From Glandiceps talaboti (taxonomy: Eukaryota > Hemichordata > Enteropneusta > Spengelidae), in assembly GCF_964340395.1 (NCBI RefSeq), contig NC_135561.1, forward strand, positions 8,923,732-8,986,231: a DNA stretch of 62,500 nt, written 5' to 3'. How positions within the stretch are numbered: the stretch's first letter is position 1; every line of letters starts with the position of its first letter. Made by a program: the position numbers and the translations under genes. Shown here piece by piece: positions 1-13,325 of the stretch. Under the pieces are notes generated by a model that did not search any database, was not told the DNA's origin, and saw nothing but the letters and a program-made list of their open reading frames with translations.

Positions 1-2756
1 TGGTGTAAAATTTATCACATTTACTAAGAGAATAAATCCAAAAAATAGATCAGAAGGTGTTCCGGAGTATATTTATTGTGGTGTTTTATATTTGTTCTTG
101 TTGATGTCAAAGTTCAAAAACATCTTTACAATGTTTTCAAATATGAGATAACCAACTTCATGTAAGTTTTGTGTCATCTCCCGATGTATGTTGGACAAAA
201 TACACAATTTCTGTGGCTAAAAACGAGAAACACGGTAAGGAATCACTTTTCATGGCGTGTCACTGAAATGTTATTCTTTGGCTGTACTAAAAATGTACCC
301 TTGAAACAAACTGGGTAAAGCATAGACCGGATATGTATGAAAATGTCCGCCGATAAAGTTATACCAGTTGTTTTATGACGGTATGAGGGGGGAATTGGGC
401 TCCGAACATGGACAAAATTCAACCAGGTTGTATGGTAGTTAGGTTAGAGATAACCAACTGCGTGGTTGTTATGTATGTACAGGTTGGAACCCTTAAAATT
501 TTGGGTTGGTTTGTGTAGGGAAACTACTCGTCTCCAGATAGGTAATAGTTGATCCTTCTTTCTGAACGTTTCGAAACCAGCTTTGGGGTCTCTTCATCAG
601 TCGCAGTTGTTGTGATAAATTCCCAAAGTTTAATTGCATTGTTTATTGTTTATTACCTTAAATGAGCTATACTGTCAAACCATATGATTTTATAGTGACA
701 TCTTTCATAATAGCTGTAACTCAGATAAGTTTTGAAATGGTGGACGCAACCATCTGTTGTCAAAACAAAATATTGAATCAACTTGAACATGTTGAAGCAG
801 ACACACAAGGACACTTATACTTCTGTCACCGTGCGCATGTATCCCATCATGAACATGAACTTGCACTTGCACTGGGAACCATTTCGGTGTCTCTTTCAAA
901 TCGCATTATGTCAAAATTTAGTTTATACTCATTTACATTGGTTTTCCTGTGTTTTCATCACTATCTTCCCCCTTTTCAAGTTTTATTCATTTCCAATGTC
1001 ACACGTTTGGTATGTGTGTATCGTTACGTGTGGCGCGAAAACCTGACCCTTACACCATAGCAACAGGCAGCACACATGACTTGTTTTGAATATGTAACGA
1101 AGCCAGTACTGTGTCAATCATTTTTTTATTAAATAAATTAATTATTATATTAGTTTCAATTTCTGTCGACTTTTTCATCATTCCTGTTTTCACAGTAATA
1201 GATGATCCTATTAAGATTTCAATGGTCTACTTATAAACTATAACCAAGTTTGATAGGTAAAACTTCATAGTTGAAGCAACACGTGATAATAACCGAAAGC
1301 TGGACGCTACAAAACGGTTTAAAATGAAAGAATACTGTACAAATAAGACTATGTTTTTTTGTTTTTAAGTAAGCAAAGTTACCATATTAATACACGAGTT
1401 ACTCGTCTTATCTAACGTTGCCATCGGTAGCACAGACTCGTAGTCCCGGTCACCGTGTTGACATAATCGTTCAGTCTCAAATTTTCCCACATTTTCGGCA
1501 TTCTTTAAACATTTTCTCATGAAAAATAATATGATAAATCCCATACTTTTGACTTGAGATTATGTTTACTTAATATATAGTTCGAAACTGTCAACAATAT
1601 ATCGGATTGTTTACGATGAATTTCGCACAGGTTGCAAATTTTTTGTTTGGTTTACATTCTCATCATATATGACGTGCAGTGGTTTTCCCGGATTCCATAC
1701 ACGACCTGTCATTCCCTTACTACTACAGAAGTGGACATTAGATTCCAGGATGAAATTTTGCTATATATACCAGGAATGCCTGGCAAAATGAAACCTTTCC
1801 ATCGGAGAAGTATAAATTTTAGGATAGACCATAGATCCTGGAATCTTCTTCACTCCAGGGTCAGTGTGTTTATGGATTATCCGGAATATGCATGCTGTGG
1901 TATAGGACGGCATGAACAAAGTTTCCTACCTTGGAGTCTGAAAATTTAAACTACTGGACCTTTCCGGTCAGTTGTACGTCAGTAGCTGATTACTACAGGA
2001 AACAGGACAGTCTTTGCTAACAATTTGTGAACAAAATAAAATTACAATGACAGTGAACCGTTTTTCTTTGATAAATATTTGACCGGACAACTAACTTTGA
2101 ACATGACATTGAAAGTAGTTTAATATGGCCCACTGCCACATCTTGGACGCGACATCGTGTCGTCGCCACAGCAAATTGGTTTCCCCACAAATCCTTCTCT
2201 TTTTGTTAACGAATTGTCTCGAAAAACCGCACAGGTATTTAGATCAAGTGCATCCACCTACGCGTGAAAGCGATGACAATAACGTTATGACGTCACGACA
2301 ACGATAGTGATCGATTCGTAGGAAATTGACACACCTCAGACGTGCCTTCACTAGAGTATTAGCGTTTAATTTATTAATTGATTACTCACTTGTGGTCACC
2401 TTTCGTCTATTCGTGGAGAAATGCTTCCATTGACCATGTTAATTAACAAGTAAACCCAGTATCGATATTTCTGACGGTTGGCCCTGTGTCAGGGACCTAT
2501 ATATGATTATTCACGACTATATATGCTAGGGTTGTGTTATATGTAAGAACCATACGTGCATTGATAAAAGGCTTCAAATAATAGCCAGTAAAAACGGAAA
2601 GGGAAGCAATTGTAAGATTTGAAAGGTCTTGGTAGTCTGAGATTGAGGTGAAATTTGACATGACACGTCGGTATAGAGCGAGAACTTCAGAGCGGCGAAA
2701 TCACCATTCGTCACTTTGTAGTATGTACAGGGACTGGAATATATCCTTCCCATCTC

Positions 2757-2758
<2 letters not shown>
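1..2758. other. Gene-poor stretch, no supported gene
   Basis: I see no exon with convincing protein similarity here. The longest open frame (662-1060, plus) has no family resemblance and no splice or codon evidence. The only recognisable item is a Penelope-like tail motif at 563-600, listed separately. The rest is unassigned AT-rich sequence. Confidence 0.5.
563..600 (-). mobile_element. Penelope-like element tail / hammerhead-like core
   Basis: Read on the minus strand, the sequence has CTGATGA, then GAGACC and GGTTTC able to pair across an eight-base loop, then GAAACGTT. The CTGATGA-stem-GAAA order is the conserved core of hammerhead ribozymes, which are known in Penelope-like retroelements. 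One unpaired A sits between the core and stem II, so this may be a decayed copy. No coding part of an element is recognisable beside it. Confidence 0.4.

Positions 2759-2829
<71 letters not shown>
2759..2829. repeat. (CA)n microsatellite
   Basis: Uninterrupted CA dinucleotide tract of about 70 bp. The open frames across it are low-complexity artefacts. Confidence 0.97.
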
Positions 2830-2832
<3 letters not shown>

Positions 2833-3446
2833 ATTTTTTGTACCAAGGTATCTAGTGACACAACTCATCACTCTCGGTTAACTATACCGAAACTGCGCAG
2901 AACAGATTCTGCGATAAAAATACATTTCAAGGTGGGTGTCCCTCCGTTAATGTTAATTCAATTCAATTCATTTAAAGTCAATTCATTTCAATTCAATTCA
3001 GAAGGCAGCGGGGGTGAATTAGCTCCAAATTGCGAAAAGTTATAAAAGCCAAGACCTGTTTTATGTTCCCCATAACTGGGTGAACAACATCATGATTCCA
3101 ATAGTATGAGCAGTAATAATAGGCTCAGAAGCTATTGGGAGCTGTCGGACCGTGAAATGAACATTGTATACGGGTGACTTGCACTTAGCTACTCAATTCA
3201 GACTTGTTAGTATTTGGTACGTGTTTGCGGTATGTCACAGTACGGCGACGGCGCAAGTAGTAAGGTGGACGGCATCCACGTAAACAGTGAAAAGAAAAGA
3301 CTCACTGGGCGTGGGTGCTGACACACACGTGCCAATTTGACTCCAACTGTTACGGCCCTGCACGCACCGCAATATATGTACGCATGCGTTACCACCGGGT
3401 GAAATCGAATTGCAAAATATAGTCAAGTTTCATGTTTGTTTTCATC

Positions 3447-3567
3447 ACACATACATACATACATACATACATGCATACATACATACATACATACATACAT
3501 ACATACATACATACATACATACATACATACATACATACATACATACATACATACATACATACATACA

Positions 3568-3601
<34 letters not shown>

Positions 3602-3721
3602 CATACATTCACACACACACACACATACATACATACATACATACAAAAATACATACATACATACATACATACATACATACATACATACATACATACATAC
3701 ATACATACATACATACATACA

Positions 3722-3750
<29 letters not shown>
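3447..3750. repeat. (CATA)n microsatellite, about 300 bp
   Basis: Long ACAT tetranucleotide array broken by a short CA stretch near 3610-3623 and a few single changes. Both strands are open in several frames only because of the repeat. It runs into a degenerate CA/GCAC-rich tail to about 3810. Confidence 0.97.
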
Positions 3751-3753
<3 letters not shown>

Positions 3754-3829
3754 GTGTACACGCGCGCACAGCTACAGACAGACACGCACACACGCACGCA
3801 CGCAAGCACATACGCTTTCATATGATACA

Positions 3830-5070
3830 TACACCAAACAGTTTTTTTAACAGATCCGGAAGGAACTCGAAGCTCACTTTCCATTCTGTCTTTATTTTCA
3901 GCAGTGGAACATTCCATACAGGCTGTTAAATATACCCAGGCCTACACTGATATTCGAATAAATCGTATACGATGTGTTAAACCATAGACCTCCACTTTTT
4001 AAACCCAGTCTATAAAAATACGGGCTATCGGCTTGGGAACACAACAACCTAACAAATCAAAGAAAATAAACAAAGCTAGTTATTGTAAATTTATTTGCTG
4101 TGGTAACCGTTGTGTATTTTTTTTATATTCAAAGTGATGCCATCTGTAACTGAGATCCGATATTCAGCTAAAGTCGAGGCATAAAATATTGATACCACAC
4201 TGAAATTTACCTCGAAGCAAATCTGACTCAAGGCACAGACATGGCAGAGTGAACCGTGACAACATGGGCAGAGATTCACACAACATGACAACCCCAAAAT
4301 TATGTAATAATGTCATTTTTGTAGATTACCTGGTGAGAGTTTTACCAATCGTCAGACACGAGTCTTGACGTTTTAGTGGCCGGAGTGATATTAATATAAA
4401 TATTAGATAACAAACAAAATTTACTACAAATTAAAAAAAAAAATTAGTTCACAGGCTGTTCCCATTAAAAGTAGAAATATCTTAATGTAATTTTTTTACG
4501 GATAGAATTCGGGTCATTGTAATTCAACATTTATAAAGATTCCAACTTGTTGTAATTCTACCACGGAACTGTCTGCTACATACAACTAAATACAACTGAT
4601 CCACGATCCGATTTCGATAAAAGACGCTAAGGTCGAAACAATTTATTTTACATCCGTAATTTCTGTCCAAGTTGTCGTCAAAATAACAAATCCCGTTACT
4701 GGGTTAGAGGTTGTTTCAATAGTGTAATCACTCACTAATTCTCATTACTAAAGAATTCGAATGTAGTGCGTGGGAAGGAGTGACAAACGTGTTTCTTTTT
4801 GAGTTGAATGAATAACTTTTCTAATTTTGATACAATTAATTAGTTTTGGTGACTAACTTAAACCTTTCACCTAGTAGAAGGTGTTAAACTCGCCTTAAAA
4901 TTGTTTCTCTGTCAGGTTTAAAAAGACATTAATGGGTCTGTTTTTCTATTAAAAGAATTGTATCTAAATATCACATTACAATATATGTATGTACAACACA
5001 TTTATTCAATGTACAAATTTTGCTTACTCGTAGGAATGTAATGTGGATATTTCATTATATTTATAATAAC
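3830..5070. other. No gene seen
   Basis: AT-rich unassigned sequence between microsatellites. No open frame here resembles a known family, and I see no structured repeat. Confidence 0.4.
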
Positions 5071-5076
5071 TCAAAT

Positions 5077-5196
<120 letters not shown>

Positions 5197-5616
5197 CAAA
5201 GGAAGAGAGAGTTGGGGTAGATGTATATGCCCAAAATGTAAAAGGATTAAGAAATTAGAAAACAAACCAAAAACATTAAATAAAAAAAGAACCACTGTTG
5301 ATATTGTAAATTCGACATCCTTTGCGTCATCGTCTACATTTCGTATATTATTTGTCTATTTTGTTTGTCATAAATATTTAAGTATGTGGGGTGCCTTAAT
5401 GCTTGCAGTCAAGTCAGTTTATATCAGTAGATACACAAAAGTTTTGTTTATTTCATAATGTTGTTTCTGAAACCAACATTACACAGTTACAAAAACAGTA
5501 GTATTGAGTTTCGAAATTGGATCATCAAGACATTGGTGGCCTTCAATTTGATAAGATGAAACATACCTTTACATAGGGAGATAGGGGGAGAAGGAGGGAG
5601 CGCGCGCGGCGCGTAT

Positions 5617-5640
5617 ATGTATGTGTGTGTGTGTGTGTGT

Positions 5641-5683
<43 letters not shown>

Positions 5684-5789
5684 GGGGAAGGAAATGAATG
5701 AATGAGTGACTAGACAGACAAACAGACAGTCAGTCAGTCAGTCAGTCAGTCAGTCAGACAGTCAGTCAGTCAGTCAGACAAATGGGGGA

Positions 5790-5888
<99 letters not shown>

Positions 5889-5900
5889 AGGGGGGAGGGA
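5617..5900. repeat. Compound microsatellite (GT)n-(GTCA)n-(GA)n-(G)n
   Basis: A GT tract (about 5620-5682) is followed by GACA/GTCA repeats (about 5711-5780), a GA tract (about 5797-5878) and a G-rich end. It is a run of adjacent expanded simple repeats with no coding evidence. Confidence 0.95.
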
Positions 5901-6299
5901 GCGAGAGAGCGAGCAAGAGGGGGACATAAATAACCCAGTGTACAGTTAGTTTTTAATGAATATTGAAACACTAATTAAAAAAAGTTTTATTTACCCATAA
6001 AACAAAATAATATTCTGCTTCATAATAATAAGCTAACGAATAAAATGATGAACTACCAATGACAGTGAAAGAATCTATGAGTTAGATAATATATCATATT
6101 TAAATACCTTGCGGTTTATAGAATAGCGACTGATTCAAATATGAAAAATTGTCATCATATCAATGGCTGCTGTGTTATTTACATAGAATTCTCTTTGGTC
6201 CATGAAACAAGTCATAATAGTTAAACAGACTTAATAGTAATAAAAGGAAATTGGAAAACATGAGACAGGTAAATACAGGACATTGAAATGAAAACCAGG

Positions 6300-6575
6300 C
6301 GATAGAATAGAATAGAATAGAATAGAATAGAATAGAATAGAATAGAATAGAATAGAATAGAATAGAATAGAATAGAATAGAATAGAATGGAATAGAACAG
6401 AACATAATAGAACATAATAGAATAGAATAGAATAGAACAGAACAGAACAGAACAGAACAGAACAGAACAGAACAGAACAGAACAGAACAGAACAGAACAG
6501 AACAGAACAGAACAGAATAGAATAGAATAGAATAGAATAGAATAGAATGAACAGACTCGAATAGAACAGAATAAA
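6300..6575. repeat. Two-phase pentanucleotide array (AATAG)n/(AACAG)n
   Basis: AGAAT units run from about 6303 to 6433, switch to a clean block of AGAAC units (about 6434-6515), then return to AGAAT to about 6548. One substitution has spread through a contiguous block. Confidence 0.95.
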
Positions 6576-6579
6576 ATAA

Positions 6580-8400
6580 AATACAGTTACAGAGTATAGA
6601 ATACTGTAGAACTTGACAGATTAGTCAATTAGTATCATTAAAGAATGAATTGTCGGTGTCTTTGTAGAAATTGGCGTCATTTTATTCAGGAGCCATGGCG
6701 GTAAACGTGCTTCAACCGCTTGATGCTTAAAAACAACATTTTTCGTCGTGTTAGTAAACTTTATTGTTGGGCTTCTTTCAGCTAATGGTTTCACCTTTTG
6801 TAAACACCAGGCTGAGGCGGCTATTTGTGGGGATTTAATATGCAAGCATTTGGTATGAACACAGTTGGGAAAATACATCTTTCTTTACATTGTTTCTTAC
6901 GAACATAACTCCGAAGCATTGGCGCTACCGTGGCAGGGTGGGCTGAACACCGCTCAGTGATACTGAGGTGAAGTTAATGTACTTTTTTTCGTTGAATCGG
7001 AGAGATTTTAGTCACTATCGCTTCTTATCTAATCACTAAATAATCTAAAGTAATGAAATTAATCTCTAGAGTCTGATATAGGATTTGGTTTCTTATTTTT
7101 GCCACGGAGCGTGATCGCTATAGTTTTAGGTTTGTTTGTTGTTAAATATAGACATTGCAAACATGGCGTGTTTTCACGTCGCTTTCGTTGAGCTGCCGAG
7201 AAGAATTGGATTAACCGTGCTCTGAATAGGAGCAGCAAACAGTCGCAATATTCTTTTGTTTCTTCTACCATTGCTGTCTACTTGGTTCATTTGTAGTGGT
7301 TTTCTGAAGAGATGTTAACGTGTTCTCTAAAGTCTGACATCACTTTCTACTGTGTTATGCCGCCTGTTGGTTTAGTCGCCACTTTGTGAGGCCAACCTCA
7401 CCGACTTCCATATCGCCATCGCCAACGACACTTAGTTGGCGTGTAGTTATTCGGAGTATAACTCGTTGACAAGGTGCATTGAACAACGATCAACCACTTG
7501 GCTGTCGTTAGGGAGTCGTTTGGTACTATCTCAACAGTTTAAATTCATTGCAACTAAAATGTTTAACAACTCAGATCATCTCTCAAACCAAAATTGAACG
7601 CTTTGCAGGTTAAACTGTATATATAGATGCGCAGACCACAGTTAACCACTCAATGTATGAAGTTGCACTTTGAACAGTTGGAGGTGATTACACTAATGCA
7701 ACGAATACGACCACAATTCCCTAAAAAACTTGACAATAAATCGATTAGATCATATGTAATTAAAGGGTACACATTCTGCTAGTTAAGTACATATTTCTAA
7801 GTATAGCGAACATTACGAAATATGACGAACAAGAAGATTTTTTTTTCAGGAGCGAATGTTTTCATTCAGCAGTGAGCCGCGTACGTGTATTTTGACGCGT
7901 ACGGAATACCTCATACCAGTACGGTGCCCTCGTATCACTCAACTCCCGGATGGAATCTAATTATCATTGCGAAAAACAAATGTTTCTCTTCAGGATAAGA
8001 AACTCCAGTGGTAGAAAAATGATCGTTAATATAAATCATAATCATAAAAATCTGATTTATTTCGTTGTCATCTGGGCAATTGAAGATGACGGAACTGTTC
8101 ATGTGACGGTCCTGGGAAATCAGAGCCCATCTTGTTTCTGAATTATCGCTCTTCAAATTACAGGCTATTTTTGCATGAAATATTGCAAAGTTCAGAAGGA
8201 CTGGTAGTCAGTTACGTCGTTTTAAGATGAGTTCTCACGTGTCTTGATTTCGTCAATGTTATAGAATAACAGCACTAACTATGGTTTGCTAGTTAATCTT
8301 CCGTTCAGTCTGAAGACACTGGCACGGTAATGACATCATTCCACTCACTGTGAAATATTGGAGAAATTAACTCCAGTTTTAAGATGGCTGACCCGCTTCT
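6580..8400. other. No gene seen
   Basis: Short open frames on both strands (for example 6621-6878, 7059-7271 and 7935-8156, all minus) show no family resemblance and overlap sequence with no splice context. I find no supported gene. Confidence 0.4.
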
Positions 8401-8401
8401 G

Positions 8402-8687
8402 AAGTCGTTCACCTCCCCCCCCCCATTCCCCTATTTTGAGAAATATGGCTGCAAATAGTGATATGGTTTTAAACGAAATCAGTCCACTCCCTCGAATAAG
8501 GTTTCACTGAACAGAGCTTACACGCGGCTTTACGAAACATTCAGGTCACTTTGACTGACAAGTCATTCACCCCCCCCCCCCCACATTTTCCTGTTTTGGG
8601 AAATATGGCCGCAAATTAAGTGTGGGCTAAAAACAAAACAATGTATTCTCCTTGAATATCGTTTCACTGACCTAAGCTTGCACGGAA
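8402..8687 (+). repeat. Diverged tandem duplication, about 158-bp unit
   Basis: Two neighbouring units start at 8402 and 8560. Each has AAGTC(G/A)TTCACC, a run of C, a TTTTG(A/G)GAAATATGG block and a TTTCACTGA(A/C)C block. The copies differ at many positions, so the duplication is old. Confidence 0.6.
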
Positions 8688-8689
8688 AA

Positions 8690-9955
8690 AAAATAACACT
8701 AAACTTACAAAATATTTCAAAACACAAGGACGTGGCGAAAAGTTTGTAAGACCGGATGATGATAGCATATTAAACAAACGAAACTTGAAGGGGTATCGAT
8801 GAAGCCATATCGGTTGTCAGGGAACTAAACCAGTTCGAAATCTGAGCCAAAGAGCCCGATAGTTTGTCGACCACTTGATTTCTATGATATCGGCATCTAC
8901 ACGCAAAGGAAACGGTTTGTCTCTCAACTATAGACTTTAATTGGGAACCTGACAAACCTGATAACATATCAATTATACACCCAGGCTTTACATGTAGGTG
9001 TAATATCGAAAACAAAGATTCAGCGGTTTTTTGCAACCGTGTAGCCGTCGATTTTATTATCCAAAATCTAGGAGACTGAAGAGTTTCCCTTTATCTGAAA
9101 ATCAAACTCATCGTAAACAGTCACGTGGTATGAAGGTATTTGACGATTGTTGCTCAGACGTAATTTGATGAGATCACCGCCAGGCCATGTTGTTCTCTAT
9201 TTCACGTGACGAAGATGCCTAAAATGTCGATTGTGGGTGTTTTCCTGGGTCAGAGATCTGATGTGAACTCAAAAACTGAACTTACGTACAGATGGTGAAT
9301 AAAATCGTAGATGTTATTATTACACATCAAATTCATTTGAATTCTTTTTTTTGAAGGTGCCGTATTAATAAATGATATCAGAAAACCATATGATATATAC
9401 GTTGGTGAGAGATTTGATTAAGTTCGTAGACACTAAAATTACATTATCCGTGTTGACTTCATATTAAGTTTGGTTCACGGTACAGTATATATTTTATTGG
9501 TTTATTTTTCGATTATGACAAACTCCCCGATAAAGTATAAACCGAAAAAATATCGTTACATTTCGGGAAGTGTTATGGTTCTGATGAATGGTAGGTTGTA
9601 CCGTGATCTGTGTGTATCATTTAGTGTCATTCGTGTGCCCCACAGTCTGGACCAGCAGTGGAAGTAAACAAACTAAAGAAGATTCATAGCTTAATATGCG
9701 TTTACTCATGGAAATGTCTAACAAACGACCATAAACATTGCAATATGCATACGTATTTCCACTGATTTACAATATATACAAGATAAGTTACTTATCCTTG
9801 TTACTACCAGATGAGGGAGGTAGGTAGGGTCCCTCAATAACTTTGGTAGTATAGATAATTTACAGCATACACCCTACACGTTTGGTTTATTTGTCTCTCT
9901 CTATATCGCCCCTAAGTCCTTGTGTCAGCTTGTCTCCCAATCTTTAATAACACTC
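8690..9955. other. No gene seen
   Basis: Unassigned sequence. The open frames at 8770-9036 (minus) and 9470-9667 (plus) resemble no family I know. Confidence 0.4.
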
Positions 9956-10021
9956 GCTGACTGACTGACTGACTGACTGACTGATTGACTGAATGAATGA
10001 ATGAATGAATGACTGACTGAC
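9956..10021. repeat. (GACT)n/(GAAT)n microsatellite
   Basis: CTGA tetranucleotide repeats with an internal GAAT block at about 9990-10010. Confidence 0.85.
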
Positions 10022-10044
10022 TTTCTTGATGTATCTCAGGTTTA

Positions 10045-11895
10045 CTCACACACTGTCTCTATCATTGTCTCGAGTGACCTTTATTCCAGTCTGTCGTCCT
10101 CTTTCTACCTTTCAACCCCTTCTCCCCACTATCTAGAATAGCACACCCTTCACCGAGTCGCCATTAACTGAAATCCTACCCCTATACGTTTTTACCTCTG
10201 CCAGGTGGTGTTTTCACCGGATCTAGGCAGCGAGTTGCTGTCTTGATTTCAATGGCGTCAGTAACACAGATGTCTATCAAATTGCAATGGCACCGCTAGT
10301 CTGAGACACTTGGAGCGGCATAAAAGCTGACATCGAATATCAATCATAACGAGCCGCAAATAGTACAATATCAAATATTCAATTTGTTATCCCTATGTCT
10401 CAAATCGATTTTCCATTCGTCTCAGAGGTCACAGGTCAGAGGTCAGAGATCAGATATAACTTTCTTGATGTATCTCAGGTTTACGTACGTGCATTACTTC
10501 ACATTATCTAGAGCTAGAAAAGCGAAATTTTCCATAACTTTATTAATTAATATTACAAGTATTACCCAAACTGGTATGATTTTTACCTGCACTTTCATTT
10601 ACCCATTTCTACCTCATACCAGTTGAAGTTTTTTCTTTCTTTTTTTTCCTTTTGTATTTTATTCATTTTATATCCCCGAAGGTTTCTTGCGTGAGATCGA
10701 AATGTAGGTATAATATAAATATCATTTTTTTGGAGACCAGCATCTCATTTCCAAACTTACCTAAACGTCAAAAGTATAGTTGATACGCAAGAATTACAGC
10801 CCATTTAATGTTAGTGTTCATTAGCTCTGTCTGATACACAACCACATAGAAAGCGAACAGAAACTGTACATTTTGAAATAGCAAGATTGAATGAATACAG
10901 TTTCTTGCTACATTTTGTCTAAATGAAATGAACAAACCAGTGGTGCCCTTGTGTCTACCTCTAGCTGCAGTACATTTCTAGTTTTATTTCATTTAGTCAA
11001 ATTGCATAGAAGGTGTAGTTTCTTAATGGTTTTCGCGTGGTTGTATCAAAACAGAGCCAGTGAACACTAACATGGAACGAGCTGTATTGAGATCAAAATT
11101 TCAACCAGGGAATCTAAATTAGTTTTATCATCTTTTTTTCTGCGACACTCATCAAGTTGGTAGACCGCCGTTATGTTATCATATATCAGTGATATGTCTA
11201 CTGACTTGACTAGTAGTTTTACGGTGTGTAATAGGACAGTACTATTATCTTGTGTTACTTCTCTCACATTAAACCATAACACCACTATCATTATTGATTG
11301 GAGTTGGCAACGAGTTGTCATCTTCATATAAATGACGTGTCTGGTAAACAGATAATCCATACCTCGGAAGCTCAGCATAACATGAAACGTCTTGAAATTC
11401 ACTTTAACGAAATGAAATTCTAAATTGATAAATGAACTAATTTAAGCGGAAAAACAACCTATACACGGTGTACTCTAACTTTGTCTGCTGAGACACTTGA
11501 GTTTTTAATGTTTCCAGTCGTATAAATTTATTTACTATAACATTGAAATATAACTTTCCTACATATGATCTTGGTCTATTCATCGTTATCTGTTTATCTC
11601 GTCCTTAGATCACACAAGACCAAACACTCATTGACAACATGAAATATTGGAATCTTGCAATTGTCAAAATGGAGACTGTCTGTAAAGTTATTCAACCGTT
11701 AAGATGTGGTCTCCTTCTTTGACTGTTTACGTTACCATATATTTATACCACCTTCGTCTATTCTCATCGGTATCTTACTAACACCCAAACATATATATGC
11801 ATCATCGAGTCAGAATATACACAAAATGGTTGGTACAAATATAGCCAGAGCAATTTCAATCCACCATCATTATCTGAAAAACATTCATCTCTAAA
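10045..11895. other. No gene seen
   Basis: A 111-codon open frame at 11067-11402 (minus) has ordinary amino-acid composition but no motif or family resemblance and no clear splice context, so I do not call it. A 26-base stretch at 10459-10484 repeats one at 10020-10045. Confidence 0.4.
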
Positions 11896-11899
11896 TGTA

Positions 11900-11900
<1 letters not shown>

Positions 11901-11990
<90 letters not shown>
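11901..11990. repeat. (CT)n microsatellite
   Basis: CT tract of about 88 bp. The unique sequence before it (ACATTCATCTCTA) recurs directly after it at about 11992, so a unit holding both flank and repeat has been tandemly duplicated. Confidence 0.9.
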
Positions 11991-11991
<1 letters not shown>

Positions 11992-12079
11992 ACATTCATC
12001 TCTAGATCTACTCCTCTCTCTCCCTCTCCTTTTTCTCTGTCTCTGTTTTGTCTCTGTCTCTGTCTCTGTCTTTGTCTCT

Positions 12080-12191
12080 CTCACTCACTCACTCACTCAC
12101 TCACTCACTCACTCACTCACTCACTCACTCACTCACTCACTCACTCACTCACTCACTCACTCACTCACTCACTCACTCACTCACTCACTCA

Positions 12192-12239
<48 letters not shown>
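12080..12239. repeat. Compound (CACT)n-(CT)n-(TA)n microsatellite
   Basis: About 110 bp of CACT repeats, then CT repeats and about 22 bp of TA repeats. Confidence 0.95.
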
Positions 12240-13196
12240 GCTATCACAAACCTTCGCCCATTTTACAAATTTTACCCTGTCTAATTTCAAATCATTACAA
12301 ACGTACACTTAGACATCTGAATTTCTATTTAGTAAACGATATGGTTTACCCTATCTTGATAACGAGTTCTATCAATCACCAATGTACCCTTCTCAATGTA
12401 CATTTCTCTGTGATAGACTTCAATTTCAAAATTTTTGTATTTGACCTAGCTAGTCTCTAATTTCAATATTACTCACACCAGAGCATACTAAATGTCCACT
12501 GTCGTGCTAAATCAACGTTTTACTACAATTTCAAAGGTACGGGTTATTTAATGATAAAGGTCCTGTAATGATGAAAAGTGGTGCATAAATGTGTTTGAGT
12601 AGTTTTAGTGAAGGCGTGTATTAATTCCCCGCCTTCACAGCCTGAAACATCAGAAAACTTTGTACATTTAACTCACATTTATTAGATTATGAATTTATCG
12701 TCCGTCTATGGGGGTGGGAGGGGGGTCTGCTAAAATGTATAGATGTCCTAAACTCGTAAAGTCTACATGATACAAGAGTCATACAACAGTCACGTCCAAG
12801 AGAAGAGGACTCAGGCTTGAAGGTGTCAGATTCTTGTACGACTGACGTAATGCTAATAACTTCTGTTTGTCGCTATTATTAGATGGTTAACTGGTACCAG
12901 TGACACCAAAACTTTGCACGATGACCGAAATTATGTCTGACATAAAAAGAATAAACAAAGGCGTGCAATTCGCGTTGACCGTAAATCTACGTACGCGCGA
13001 TCGACTTAGCGAGATTGGCACGCGTAGTACCAGAATCCATAGCTACAGGTCAAATGTTGGGATGTCATATTAAGAAAAAAAGTGGAACGTTTTTGGTGGA
13101 AAATGATAACCGAAAGACCTATTGGAATTATAAATTTAGTTTTAAATATGATTTTTTTTTTTTTTTAGCAAATTCAAAAGTATTCTTAGGCGACAG
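12240..13196. other. No gene seen
   Basis: AT-rich unassigned sequence. I see no coding or structured signal. Confidence 0.4.
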
Positions 13197-13325
13197 TAGC
13201 CTAGTTCTATCCGGATTGAGATTTTAAATTTTGCTTTCCAATCATGAATGGAAGTAAAATTTAAAATTCCAATCCGGGTGGATAAAGCAAAATTTCAATT
13301 CCCAATCCGGATGAATTCCAGGCTA
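13197..13325. mobile_element. MITE-like inverted-repeat element, about 129 bp
   Basis: The left end (TAGCCTAG, then ATCCGGATTG) is matched in inverted form at the right end (CAATCCGGAT, then AGGCTA). The arms extend inward through AATTTTGC-type blocks with some mismatches. It is too short to code for anything, so a non-autonomous DNA transposon remnant is likely. No clean target duplication was seen. Confidence 0.6.

Noticed and set aside
662-1060. 132-codon plus-strand frame
   Set aside because: No family resemblance, an overlapping frame of similar length, and no splice or promoter context.
3389-3929. Several long overlapping open frames on both strands (Tyr/Val/Cys/Met- or Ile/His/Thr-rich)
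   Set aside because: They only translate the (CATA)n repeat. The same applies to the frames over the GA, GT/CA, ACAAC, CACT, CCA, GTAT and TA tracts elsewhere.
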